62,775 bases of DNA from Gryganskiella cystojenkinii. Taxonomy: Eukaryota; Mortierellomycota; Mortierellomycetes; Mortierellales; Mortierellaceae. Location: assembly GCA_015852425.1 (NCBI GenBank), contig JAAAIG010000117.1:1-62775 (forward strand), written 5' to 3'. The notes under the pieces were generated by a model, which worked only from the letters and a program-made list of their open reading frames with translations, had not been told where the DNA came from and searched no databases. Below are positions 1 through 11,174 of this stretch, in pieces. A program made the position numbers and the translations under genes. Within the stretch, counting starts at the first letter, position 1. The number at the start of each line of letters is the position of its first letter.

Positions 1-99
1 GTCAAAGACGAAGGCATAGTGCGTACACCAGATTCCAGGAAGCGTGCAGGCGATGGGCTGGGTTGCAGTATAGTTGAGATCTTGTGGGGGTTTCGCCAT
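1..99 (-). CDS. 5' end of an unrecognised gene, cut by the left edge
   Basis: On the minus strand an ATG at 99 opens a reading frame that stays open for all 33 codons to the window edge. It begins MAKPPQDLNYTATQPIACT and ends with an aromatic-rich stretch. No family was recognised. It would be transcribed divergently from the methylesterase gene at 553, with about 450 bp between the two starts. Codon choice looks coding-like and there is no internal stop, but 33 codons is short enough to be chance. Confidence is low. Confidence 0.35.
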   Translation of the reverse strand, partial: MAKPPQDLNYTATQPIACTLPGIWCTHYAFVFD

Positions 100-552
100 G
101 AGGGAAGAAGGCTACAATACAACCGCGGGACTTCAGCACGCGTCATTTTCAGTCACTTGGTTGGCATGGACCCAACCAATCAGATCGCAAGTGTTTTGAC
201 CCGAAGGGCCTGTTTACTTTTACAACAACACGAAGGCGTTTTTGCACAGCAGAACTGTGGACCATTTGAGAAAAGGAAAACGCTGCTTTGAAGAGAACAG
301 TGAGACTAGCTGGAAAGAAAGTTTTTTTTCAGAAAACCTGCCTTCCACTCCGTTTTTATTACAATTTCATGTTGGGACTAGGTGACTTGCACTTTACGGC
401 GAATTTTTTCTCGCGACCTGGTGTCGTGACTGTCCCTCAAAGCGCAAAAAGTGGGTGCGAAGCAAATGCCCCACAGACATTCGCATTACCATCAGGACTA
501 TCGCAATCGACATTCACCACAAGCAACAAACAAGACAGAAACATATACCACA
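100..552. promoter_or_regulatory. intergenic region upstream of PPE1, possible divergent promoter
   Basis: No convincing gene. Small open frames on the plus strand here have no recognisable content and overlap the methylesterase leader. The last 80 bases before 553 are rich in CA and AC, as in leaders of other genes in this window. If the minus-strand start at 99 is real, the stretch carries two divergent promoters. No TATA box or other defined site was identified. Confidence 0.35.
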
Positions 553-2121
553 ATGTCTGGAGACCTACTTCGAAAGATGTACAAGGCTCGTCCGCCACCC
601 CCACCAGCTCATTGGAACGACGACGAGGTTGACCCGGACGAGGCCCTGGACACCTTTGGGACCTCGACCTCCTTTCAGGACCCCACACCCTCGGTGCACC
701 CCTCCAAGTTGACCGGCCAAATGTACAAAGTCTCACAACGTTATGCTCCTTTGGATTGGAAACCGTTTTTTGATCAGAAGCGGACTGTAACCGTTCCAGG
801 AGAAGAACCCTCAGAGGCTGAAATTACATTCACAGTCTACGAGTCTCTGGGGAAGACCGGCTCGCCCTTGTTTGTTATGCACCATGGCGCAGGACTATGT
901 GCGCAGTCTTTTGCCCTGACTGCCAGGGAGATCAAAAAGATTGTCGGGGACGAGGCAGGCGTTATGTCTTACGACGTACGAGGACATGGTAAGTAAAGGG
1001 GTCCTTGGTATCGCGTCTGTCGATTAGTTTGAAAGTATTATTTGTGGAAAACGTTAATGGTCTAAAATACACTGGTCTTTTCTCTTGACTCTTATACAGG
1101 AGAGACAAGATCCGGAGATGAACACAACATGTCCCTGGACAGACTCGCCAGGGATCTCAAGAACATCCTGACAGCGCTTTATGGGCCCCAATTACCAGAG
1201 ATTATTCTTGTCGGTCACAGGTAAACGCGCCGACCACAAGCATGACGCGGACGACGATTTTGCGGAGGAAATTCTTTGACACCAGTCTCTTACTTGACAT
1301 CATTCCTAATCCTCGCTTCTCGCTTGTCCTTGCTATATCGACATAGTATGGGCGGCGCCGTGGTAGCAGAGGCAGCTTCTCGCGGCATGATATCGAATGT
1401 GCTAGGAGTCGCGGTATTGGACATTGTTGAAGGTAGACAGGCAGACTGTACGGTCTTGTACAATGAAGCCGAAATCGTCGGAATAAGTATTCTTATCAGA
1501 TTCATGTACATTGTCTATGATAGGAGTAGCAATTGAAACCCTTGCGAATATGAACGGATGGCTGGAACGTAGGCCGAATGGATTCCGGTCCCTCGACAAG
1601 GTCATTCAATGGGGGTAAGCGATCATAACGTCCTTTCCTAAAACAGAGACGACTCTCATGTCATTGTCTGCTAGTAATACTAACGGATGAGTTACATCGC
1701 TTTCCACAGGGTAAAGTCTGGCACAGTGAGAAACATAGAGTCGGCTCGAGTCTCGTTCCCACCTTTGGTCGTCCTCTCTGCAGAGTCGACACCAGAATCA
1801 CCGTGTTATGTCTGGAGAACCGACCTCGGGGCAACAGAACAATACTGGAAGGGGTGGTTCACAGGATTGACGGAAAAGTTTTTATCCTCGAGAACGGCCA
1901 AGCTGCTTGTGTTGGCGGGGACAGATCGTCTGGACAAGGATATGATGATTGGTCAGATGCAAGGGAAGTTTCAAATGTTGGTCTTCCCCAACTCGGGTCA
2001 TAATGTCCAAGAGGATGAACCAGAGAGGATGGCAAGGGAACTGATCGCGTTCTGGAAGAGGAATGAGAGGTTGGTCTTGCCACCTCATCCTCCTCCCGTT
2101 GCTATCCCTGTTCGTTCTTAA
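553..2121 (+). CDS. PPE1: protein phosphatase methylesterase 1 (five exons)
   Basis: Alpha/beta-hydrolase that removes the methyl ester from the C-terminal leucine of the PP2A catalytic subunit (family knowledge). Exons read as 553-988, 1100-1220, 1347-1432, 1524-1614 and 1710-2121, giving 381 residues, close to human PPME1. Seen: an N-terminal Pro-rich stretch (RPPPPPAHWNDDE), the oxyanion-region HHGAGLCAQSF, the nucleophile elbow GHSMGG (Ser about residue 186, its codon split by intron 2), the segment VKSGTVRNIESARVS typical of PPME1, and the catalytic His in SGHNVQED (about residue 342). The LVLAGTDRLDKD segment supplies the acid region. All splice sites are GT-AG and phases join. The start ATG at 553 is the first in frame before the conserved N-terminus and follows an A-rich leader. 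Identity is firm; no oddities. Confidence 0.93.
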
Positions 2122-2143
2122 CCTCCTAAGCTCAGCAGAAATG

Positions 2144-2149
2144 AATAAA
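2144..2149 (+). terminator. AATAAA-type polyadenylation signal for PPE1
   Basis: An AATAAA hexamer lies about 23 bases after the methylesterase stop, followed by an A-rich stretch. The position fits a fungal polyadenylation element. The hexamer is common by chance in A/T-rich spacers, so support is modest. Confidence 0.35.
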
Positions 2150-2326
2150 AAAAATATCGCGAGTGGCCGTATTCATTCCTCGCCCAATAATGAAATATTG
2201 TGACTGCTCCGTGGCCCAACGCCCCCCTGTTCTCCCACGTCAAAGGATGAATGAGATGCGAATGCTTGCCTGCCTTGTTCTGTTGTCTCTCATCCACAAC
2301 TCTCTCATTCTCTCACTCATAAGCAA

Positions 2327-5300
2327 ATGGTGGCTCCTGCAGGACCAGCCGCCATGACTGACAGGAACAGTACCACTCAGAACGGGATTCATCCCGGCGC
2401 ATCCGGAGGAGGCGCGAACGGGACTACCAGCAATGCATTCTTGCAGACCTTGAACTCGCAACTTCAGATTGCTGCTAACAGTCAACATCATCATCATCAG
2501 GGCCGTCATCAACAATATTCTTCTGACCAAGACGAAGTCCTCATGTCCGAGAATGATTTCCCTCTGTCCATCGGAGTCGACAGGGCAGCGCTCATCGCCC
2601 TTGACTTTGACACGGATGAGTTCCTGTCCGCGCGAAGACATCTCCCTCTCGAAGAGCTCAAATCTCAGGTAGCCGTTGACCAATAGATTTTGGCGTTTTT
2701 TATACTTGTTATTGCAATGTCCTTATACTGGACAAGAGAACTAACGTGGAATGATCTTTTTTACTTTATAATAGCTTATCGCGCACATGAAGGAGTTGAA
2801 GACAGAACTCGTGGAGCTAATCAACAGTGACTACGCGGATTTCATCAATCTCTCAACCAACCTCAATGGTGTGGACCGTATGATGGAGGATCTCCGGAAG
2901 CCGTTGGACAGGATGAAGGGCGATGCCATCGTATGTACCACACTAATACTGCGGTCCCTTATTATTTTTATTTTTTTGGCCCACATCTAACCTACTACCT
3001 TTTTTTTCCAATTTATATCGATTAGGCTGTGAAAACAAACCTGGAATCTGTAGTCGAGAGCTTGGAGCAGAAATTGAAACATCGTGCCGAAATCCGGGAA
3101 AAGAAGGCGAGTCTTCAATTACTCCTCAACATCAACGAATCCGTGGCAAAAGTCGAAGGGCTCTTGCAGATCTCGAGTGGATCCGATGCAGCCGTTTCCG
3201 GACTCAGGGAAGGTCAGGAGAGGTAACGAAACACCCCTTCAAACCAAGAAAGGCGTCATATTACGAATTCGATCATGTACCATGATATTTACGTTGTGTG
3301 CTCTGTTGTCTCTAATATAATTCTAGCATCAGCGTAGCGAAGCGGTTGGAGCGTGTGGCAATCGAGTACAATCAGATGCAATATCTGGTCAGCAAAGGCG
3401 CCAACCTACCTTTTGTTACCAATATTGATTGGGTAAGCTCAATGATCCAATTCCCCCTGCCGGAATCCACCACGGTAGGGTTGTGCCACTGTCAAAAACA
3501 TGGCTTCTAACTGTGGTTCATATATAATTTTTGTCTGTGCTGTATTATAGCGTCTAGTCAGGATCAAGGAGACGATGAGCGAGAACCTGTCTACTGTTCT
3601 CAGGAACTGTATTCGCCCAGCTACTTCGGAATCTGACGCGATTGCGGACAAAGAATCACTCACACAGTGCTTGAGAACCTATGCCCTGATCGATCAGACA
3701 AGCGAGGCAGAAAAGGTTATCACGGAAGATCTCCTGGCCCCTTTTTTGACCAAGGTAATGAGACCTTTGGAACTGGAAACCGTCCTCATACTGGGACTTT
3801 ATGTGGAGGATTTGACACTAACCAACGCGTTCTAATGGAAATCCTACTAGACAATCACACGACAGGCTCTCACCGAACAACCACATAGGCAACAAAATGG
3901 TGCCGTCGCCACTCCAAGACCTCTCGTCGCGATGTACAACAAGATCATTGCGTTTATTCATACCCGGTGCAGCACTCTGTTGAACGTGACTCAAAAGGAC
4001 TTGAAAGGCACCAACTTTGATATCCCTGTCAACTGTATCTGGGGCGTGACAACGCAGACGATTCATCGAGTGATACCCCAAGTCTTTCAGGTTGCAGATG
4101 CTGATATATTTCATCGCAATTATACAGATACGATGGAGTTTGTCTCTCAACTGGAGGCACTGTGCGGATCGATTCGGTCTTTGACGAGGCTGAGAACGTC
4201 AGCCGGATATCAGACGTTTATGAAGCAATGGCAGCTCCAAACGTACTTTGCGCTTCGGTTCCTAAAGATTTCTTCTACCATCGAAGAGGCGCTTCAGATG
4301 GACGCCGAGACTTTCCAGAAACCGGTCGGTATTGATGGTGAGCATCTGACAACTATGTGAATGCTTTTGATATGTTCTGGTCTCGGCGATTGATCTACTA
4401 ATGCAATATTCTATTCTTTCTACTACGGTAGTTCATTTACCAGCAAGTGTAGCAGTGATCGATGCGATCGAGAGATGTTGGACATCCGACGTTTACATTT
4501 ATAGTACAGCGGACCACTTTTGGAAATTCACCCTTCAAATCTTGGGCCGTTACTCGATTTGGGTGACCTCTAATCTTGCTCCTGAACTCGACCAACCTAA
4601 AGACCACCCTAGTCTGGTAAACTCGTTTTACTGGGACTTATGATCTCGAGTGTTCTAGGAGCACACCTTTTTTTTTTGTACTGACAAACAGTTTTCATTG
4701 TAAATGATCATCGATTTTTTTTCTTTAGTCCCGCTCAGCATCGCCTGCACCAGGGTCGAATGGGAGCAACGGCCGTAACGTTGGACGCTCGACACCTCAA
4801 CCTGGCGGAAGCGGCAGTAGCGGTGGACCCCTCCGCCCCTCGGAGCCCGTAGGCAGGAGCTCTTTAGAAAAGATGGTCCTCCAACAGCTCTCCATGGTGG
4901 TCAACGATATTGATCATGTTACCGCGCGTGTCCAGGAGATCTTTGAGACCCAGATCCAACCAAAACTCCCTGTGTCTATGGCGGAGGAACCTGTACTTTT
5001 GGAATCCTTTGAACAGGCGCTAAAGAGTGTCCGACAGGATGTCCCAGCTGTTCAACAAAAGATCACAGATCTGATCACGCGCCGGTGTGCGGATACTTTG
5101 ACAAACAATATCAAGAACATCGTTGCTCGTTATAGTGACGAACCACCTCGGGAACCTTCCCATTTCGTAACCTTGATCTTGGAGCCGCTAACAGAGTATT
5201 TAGCCGGTCCGGGTGCCGTCCTCAAGGGTCCCTCGAGGGAAGCCTGGGCATTGGAGGTGATTATTGCGACAACGAATCGGTATAGCTCTTCCTTGGCGGA

Positions 5301-5589
5301 GAAATTATTGAAGACTAGGAATCTGGAAGAATCGGCCAGCAGGATCAAGGCGGCTGGTTCGAGATTCGGGCGTGCCCAACTTCCAAACGCGTTCACAAAC
5401 CAGAACCGCCTCGGGCTCTCGGATGCGGACAAGGTCCGGTTGCAGTGTGTCTTGGATGTACGCTGTTATGGAACCGAACTGGAGACCAAATTTAACATTG
5501 AGACTGCAACTTTTGAGCCGTACTTGGAGTTGAAGTTAAATACACAACCGTTTGAGAACCTGCTGACGACTGCACCACAAGAGCTCTAG
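2327..5589 (+). CDS. COG2: conserved oligomeric Golgi complex subunit 2 (eight exons)
   Basis: Lobe-A subunit of the COG tethering complex, which acts in retrograde vesicle traffic within the Golgi (family knowledge). Exons: 2327-2668, 2775-2930, 3026-3222, 3327-3432, 3551-3754, 3851-4337, 4432-4616 and 4729-5589, giving 845 residues (human about 738). The diagnostic N-terminal COG2 block is clear: FDTDEFLSARRHLPLEELKS then ELINSDYADFINLSTNL, followed by helical coiled-coil segments (SVVESLEQKLKHRAEIREKK). Extra length comes from a Gly/Asn/His-rich leader at residues 1-75 and a Ser/Gly/Pro linker around 4740-4860. The start could be 2327 (MVAPAGPAAM) or the second ATG at 2354. All junctions are GT-AG and in phase. 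It follows PPE1 on the same strand after 205 bp, with no sign of linked function. Confidence 0.92.
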
Positions 5590-5754
5590 ACTAGTAACTT
5601 GTAATTAAACAAACAAAAAAAATCTTCATACAGCGTCACCGAGAAAACTAGCGAGGAGAATCTCTTCTTTCTTTTTAATACTGTACAAAAAAGGGTTTGT
5701 TGGGTTGTTGTTACAAAAGATATATGACTGGATGAACGCATGAGTCAGTGATGA

Positions 5755-7638
5755 CTACCGTCGATGCATAGAAATATTCGTCTTGGGAATGTCGATCAGT
5801 TCCAAGACCGTGTTGTGGTTTTTCTTGTTGCTGTTATTGGCGCTATCCCCCGAGAGGACGGATTGGTACTCTGGATCGAGGTTGGTCCAGATCTGTCGCA
5901 AATAGGTCTCGGCATCGATGGATTTCAAGGACGGGGCTGTATACTTTTGGCGGCCTTTTTCTACTTCTTCTTCTCCTCTGCGTACGCTGACGCGATTGCC
6001 TTGTTCCTGACAGTCGAGTAGCTGTTCATCCACATGTGGAGGTTCCTTGGTGTTAGAGAGAGAATCGAGTTCATGTTCGGAATCTCTGAGGGAGTGGAGG
6101 GAGCCATGCAAAGATTAGCCCATTGACTCAACACCTGCTTTTCAATGCAGAGGCTCTATCAAAAGAAAAATACAAAGCTAGTTACTCACGTGGAGGCAAA
6201 AAAGTCGTCGTCGATCATCGTATCCCGCATCTTTGGAGAGGGCCTATCAGTACAAAGAGGTTCCCCGTTAGCCAAGGTAAAAAATGAAGAAAAGTGAAAC
6301 GTTTTGGTGACAAAACATCATGATATTACCTCTTCGTCCGCAAGACTGTCTCTGGGAGTCGTCTCTTTCTGGCAATGGGCATCTCTGGTGTCAAGTGGTC
6401 CGAAACAAAGACCATGACCGCCGTCTCTCCTTCCTCTGCATCCCCGTCCTGTTGAAAGACCGGAGCGCGCTTTTGACATTGTTGAGCAGTCCGTGATGGT
6501 TCTGGTCCTGGCAAAGGCGAGAAAGGTGAATCTGTGAGATGCAGGACGGGCGAAAGTGGTTCTGTCGTCCGCTCCATCATCATCGACATTGTCGTTCGTC
6601 TCATCGAGAGAAAGGAAGAAGATGAAGGAGAAGGATCATCCCAGTTTTGAGTGGTAGGTATGAATCCACCCTCAGCACTCTCGTCATAACCCATGGTGTT
6701 ATCATGGATGAATTGGTCAAACCCTCGGATTTGACTCCTAATATCAATATCAGTAGCGTCTGCATCGCTATCACGCCCATGCGACGAAGCTCTCTGGTTC
6801 TCCAGCAAAGGCAGAGTTCTCTGAGATGGCCCGAGTGGTGACGACGTTGAGGATAGACCAAAGGGAGAGAACCGGTTTGAGCTGCTGGTGTTGATGTTGG
6901 TGTTGAGAGCCGCGTTGTGGCGCGTATCGTAGATATTGCTATTGCTGCTGTTGCTGATCAGGGACAAATCATGGAACTCTGAGACGGGTTGATAAAGTGG
7001 CACGGAAGATGAAGAAGAAGGCGAGAAGGACAAGAAGTTCTTGCTCCTGAAGGCCTCCATTCCACTTAGAAGTTGATGTTGTTGATTCCCACTGCCTTGT
7101 TCTCCTCGTTCTTCATCGTCGTCGCCCTGGAAAGAACTCGAGTCACAACGCCGGAGCGGAGGGAAGGATCTCTTGTAACGGCCTAGAGACGCTCTTCTTT
7201 GACCACTGATCGAATCCACGATCCATTCGGGTCGAAGGATTGTCATGGAAAGTCGGGTTGTCGCTGTCCTTGCCTTTGTCCTTTGAGATGACGACGATCC
7301 AGACTCGCCATTGTTGTCCAGATCGTTCCGGGAGGTTTCGTCACTGACAAAAGCAATATCAGCTTCCACAAGGGGTTTCACGGTTCCTCCACATTTGACT
7401 ACGATTTTCGAAATAAGAAAAGCACGATTAGAAAAGCTGCAAGCCTTTCAAACAGCGGCAGATTTGGGCCATGGAACATGGATGAGATAAAGTAGAGGTT
7501 ACCCCAGCTATGAACATAGGAATCGAGTTCGGGTGCAAACCAGGCACTGTGTCCCTGGAAGATGGTCAAGAGCTCGGGAGTTGAGAGTGGAGACGGGTGG
7601 GCCATAAGGAGAGTCGAGGTGAATTGTGGAATGGACAT
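5755..7638 (-). CDS. single-BRCT-domain protein with long Ser-rich tail (four exons)
   Basis: Exons 7638-7503, 7398-6330, 6243-6190 and 6085-5755 join in phase to 529 residues. The first ~120 residues make one BRCT fold: FQGHSAWFAPELDSYVHSW, then VKCGGTV, DIAFVSDE, and the closing ILRPEWIVDSI with its invariant Trp. An acidic/Ser insertion (DLDNNGESGSSSS) separates the last two. BRCT domains usually bind phosphopeptides in DNA-damage responses (family knowledge). The rest is low complexity, with a basic stretch (ARKRRLPETVLRTKRP) that could be a nuclear localisation signal, and an acidic C-terminal part ending in a helical segment around SIDAETYLRQIWTNLD. The N-terminal BRCT position recalls REV1, but there is no polymerase domain. 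I cannot assign an orthologue. The start is the first in-frame ATG, at 7638. Confidence 0.78.
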
Positions 7639-7853
7639 GAATGAAGAAAGAAGGCATTCCAACGAGGGGCAGACACCAAACACAAAAAAAGTCGATAATT
7701 AATTTTGGTGGCAAACAGACCTGTCGACTGACTGTTGGACGTCCGAGAGACTCTTGCCTGGTTCGTGATATCTTTGTATGCGATTGTTTTCTATGCGTCT
7801 ATGTGCCTATGGCTGTGTGTATCTAGATATCTACTTTTATCGAAATCTGCAGG

Positions 7854-8825
7854 TTATGCTTCACCATCCAATTTCATGTTCTTGTTGGCTTTGTGGGCCA
7901 AACGGACAAACTTGGTATGTCTGCCCAAGGCGACCGTCTTATCCTCGACCGAGATCTCGACAGTCGTGTAGGCCAAACTACCGCCAACACGATCGCATCT
8001 CGAGTTCTAAAGAAGGGAGTCACCACGGACACACAAACATGAATGGGTCAGTCAATACCTCTAACTAGAGAAGGAAATGAAAGCCATCAATCCCGGACGT
8101 CGAATCAAGATTCCATTTTCACCTACGATAACGAGTGTGTCACCGAGCGTTGCTCCAGAGACGAAAGAGACGTTCAGATCTGATAGTAAAGGTTTGATGG
8201 AAGAGAAATAAAAAAAGGACGTATTAGCAAACTGACCGAAGATGGCCCGTCGGATTTTAGACTCTCAGGTTTGGTTTGGTGCACATTTACCTGTTGAGAC
8301 TCCGGTAGCATGCATGTCCTTGGCTGCGATGGCTAATGACCCGCCAACGTCAACAATTGTGCTGAGAAGACCTCCGTGGCAACCTCCAAGACGGTTCTGT
8401 CAAATTTTAAAAGAGGAGTGGTGAGATCAGTTGGAGTGCTACGAAAGAGAGCCTCTCTATCATGAGGGTAGATCGTCTAGTCTTCCTTACCAAGTGTTTT
8501 TCGGTGACTTGGAGCTCGGCCACACAGGATCCTTTCGAGGCAGAGACCAACTTGAGCTAGACGGTGGACAGGGACAAGGCAGAGATTCACCAGGTAAAGA
8601 TGAAGGGTTCCGTTCAAAAAAACAAAAACAAAAAAAGAGGGTTCCTGTGGTCCTTACTCCTGACAGCGCATGAGCATCGTAACCTCCCTGGCTCAAAAAG
8701 TTACTCCTAAAAAAAGGGGGAGAAAAACGGCTCAGTGTCAAAAACTCTGGTTGTTCACAGCACACTGGTTAAGCAGCAGGGGAGGAAACATACCAGACTT
8801 TCTTGACGTGGTTCAAAGCGGCCAT
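7854..8825 (-). CDS. acyl-CoA thioesterase, hotdog fold, ACOT13/THEM2-like (six small exons)
   Basis: Hydrolyses acyl-CoA esters; related enzymes sit at mitochondria or in the cytosol (family knowledge). Six exons, 8825-8794, 8706-8658, 8556-8491, 8396-8291, 8179-8127 and 8006-7854, join exactly to 152 residues, matching the ~140-residue ACOT13 family. Seen in order: LKLVSASKGSCVAELQVTEK (first strands), NRLGGCHGGLLSTIVDVGG (hotdog helix, with the HGG motif and Asp), DLNVSFVSGATLGDTLVI, GGSLAYTTVEISV, and the closing GRHTKFV. Because each exon is under 160 bp the gene is easy to miss by open-frame length. One donor is GTAGGT (after GDTLVI). The ATG at 8825 opens MAALNHVKKVW. It lies tail-side of the PQ-loop gene and is transcribed the same way. 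Confidence 0.9.
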
Positions 8826-9021
8826 GGCTATTAAAAAGAATATGAAATGGAGTGGAGAGGAGGAGTAATGTGGAATGAGAATGAATGTGAAGAAGATAAC
8901 CCTGAATGTGGGGATCATCTTTCTCTTTTTTTTTTCTCTCAGTCTGATCAACGTGGGAAGAAATTGAGTGCACGTGACTTTTTGCGAGCTGGAGCCAACA
9001 AAGTTTATTCGATGTGCGCCA

Positions 9022-10401
9022 CTAAAGCAAAGAAGTACCTCCCTCTTCATCGTGTCCTTCTGCCATTGTGCCGTATTGCTGCTGTTGTTGCTCCGGTGTC
9101 AACATCCTAGTTGTCTCCTCTGACCTGTCCCGCCGTATCGCAGCCAGTAATGGGGTCCGTTCGGCCGCGACCGCAAAAGAACTGTACCCCATCTTCTTGG
9201 CTCTAATTCGATAATAAATGCATTGTCCCAGAAGCACGATCTGAAAAAAAGACGAGAACGCATAGACGATCCAGCTTGTCCAATTTGCCTCGGGTCTCAA
9301 GGCTATTGAGACTGTCAGCAAGATCGTGCACGGCGTCTGGATGAGCATCATAGGAATACTCAAGGCGCCCACGGACTATTGTTGATCAAATTCGAGGGCA
9401 AAAATATCGTTAGCACGAATACTGATCGACGATAATAAATAGTCGCTTCGACGCTGGATCCTCACCTTTCGTAGGAACAACTCGATCAATTGAGGGATAT
9501 ACTGGATCAAAGACAATAGCATGTTGATGATTCCTAGGATACCAGCCCAGAGGATCAACGTCCAGTGACCAAAGGCACCCTCTTGGTCTCCGCGACCAAA
9601 GATCGCCAAAAGTACAATCGTCAGCAGGGTGCAGACCAAGAGATGCCCGAGAATAATCTTACTGAAGAGTAGTGTGATGGCCCACTCGAAAGACCGCGAG
9701 GGCAAGCAGACGAGATGCAAGTTATGAATAAGCGCATTCACCTTTTTGTGAGGTGGGAAGTAAATGAAGTAAAGCACGAATCTGTCACAAGAGTGCAAGT
9801 AAAAGCATAAATGAGCTGGTCAGAGAGTCACATGAACAACAAGCCTTTGACTAATGATTTTGTTTTCGACTTAGGGCTTACAGGAGGTTGAACATGATAA
9901 ACTGGATAGCAAGCTGTCCGATACCGAGAAGATTCTCTAGACACAAGCCGGCGCTCTATTCGAAGTGATCCACGATGAAAAAAGGAAGGGATTCGTTATT
10001 ATGCCAGTGTGTATTTCATGTGGATGCGAGAGAGACTTTGAATGTCGACTGTTTGAACTTGCCATGGTTTTACAACACCGGAGGACTCGCCACTGCAGGA
10101 TTAAGAGATTCAAAAACGATGAGGTCGCAGAGACGCAACCCAATAGTAAGAACCAGGGGCTGAACCCATCACTGTTCTTTTTGTGGATGATACGATAAAT
10201 CTACTCATAACAAAAAAAAAAGTCAAAAATTGCTCCTGCATCGGTTCCTGCGTTTGCCATCTTCATCTGGACAAAGCTTTTAGGTACCTGAGGCAAGTAT
10301 GATATCAAGAGACCAAGGAAGACGATGATCGATAGCACTAACTCCGCAGTCTGCCTCCCTTGTGGACACTCGTATGGAGCAGATCTGAGAATACCAGTCA
10401 T
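9022..10401 (-). CDS. PQ-loop repeat membrane protein (five exons, one GC-AG intron)
   Basis: Exons 10401-10288, 10200-10063, 9955-9882, 9781-9466 and 9375-9022 give 331 residues. There are two PQ-loop motifs, LISYLPQ near residue 32 and SLIQYIPQ near residue 200, within about seven hydrophobic helices. This is the architecture of the cystinosin/lysosomal amino-acid transporter/SWEET-like superfamily. In fungi, members act at vacuolar or endosomal membranes (family knowledge); the substrate here is unknown. Residues GFSPWFLLLGCVSATSSFLN and RFVLYFIYFPPHKK-like text are typical of fungal members. The intron 10062-9956 has a GCAAGT donor; only this join keeps the frame. The C-terminal tail is hydrophilic with a short Gln run. 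It might have an extra upstream exon, but MTGILRSAPYECPQGR is a plausible start. Confidence 0.85.
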
Positions 10402-10795
10402 CCTGTTTTCTTCGGAAGGGTATGTGAGCGTCTGCGTTTAGGGGGATAGAAGAAAAAAGATGGATAAAATGAAAAAAGCAGAAAGCAAAAAGTGGAGAAG
10501 AAAGAAAGAAAGAAACACAAATGTAATGTGGCCAAGTTCCAATAACGAGCGCAGGGTCTGCACCACATGGCAGTTTTTTTTTTGGTTTGCTGCCCCTGAA
10601 TATCGTTTGCGTGTATGTGAGGACAAGCAAGAACGGTCATACGGAACCTCTCCTGTCGACAAAAATAAAGTATTAAATGAACGCCACCAATTCACGCAAC
10701 CTACATTTTTTGACTATCGATAAATCGCGGCCGCTTTCCCAAGATTCTGTAACAAAGTCATCGTTGTTGAGTATTTAGGCATCAGACTATCGAGT
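10402..10795. other. intergenic spacer, nothing recognised
   Basis: About 400 bp between the divergent PQ-loop gene and the nucleotidyltransferase fragment. The left part is purine-rich on the plus strand (a CT-rich leader on the minus strand, as expected for a promoter of the PQ-loop gene). A NotI-like GCGGCCGC lies near 10727. No gene was seen. Confidence 0.4.
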
Positions 10796-10960
10796 GTGGC
10801 TTGTCTTCAGGTCCGCTGGCTCGATCACCCATGTGATCAATATATTCGTAACCCTGGTTTCAACAATGAGGACTCTGCAATGCTATTTCTCGAAACTCTT
10901 GAACCCAAGTTCTTTCCCGAGGTTAGTGGACCAAACCCCTCCCCTGGTACGAGGACCATC
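10796..10960 (+). pseudogene. orphan N-terminal fragment of the nucleotidyltransferase family
   Basis: The plus-strand frame from 10796 reads LDHPCDQYIRNPGFNNED then a Leu/Glu-rich LETLEPKFFPE. This aligns gap-free with LDYPCDKYIRRHGLDDED and IEDIEPELFPS of the intact gene starting at 11175, and more weakly with the copy at 17250. Only about 50 residues of the family-specific N-terminal domain remain. There is no start codon of the right type upstream and nothing of the catalytic domain downstream. It sits about 500 bp before the equivalent part of the intact gene, so it looks like the remnant of a tandem duplicate. Confidence 0.65.
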
Positions 10961-11174
10961 GTGGTTGAAAACCTGACTATCAAGGGATGGCTGGGGCCGT
11001 TTTGGACGTGACAGGACGCCACCAATGCCACGCGCGCTTTGTGCTTTCCGGGTCAGGATGGGACTATTTTTTTTATTTTTATTTTATTTTTTCCCGTCCT
11101 CTTTCCGACCGTCTTTTCATTCACTTTTCATTCCTCCCTATTCCATCGCATTCTCATTCCATTACATTCACGCC

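Noticed and set aside
11025..11174. Upstream ATG extending nucleotidyltransferase A by 50 residues
   Set aside because: The extension is Phe/Ser-rich translation of a T-rich leader, and the paralogue at 17250 starts where ATG 11175 does.
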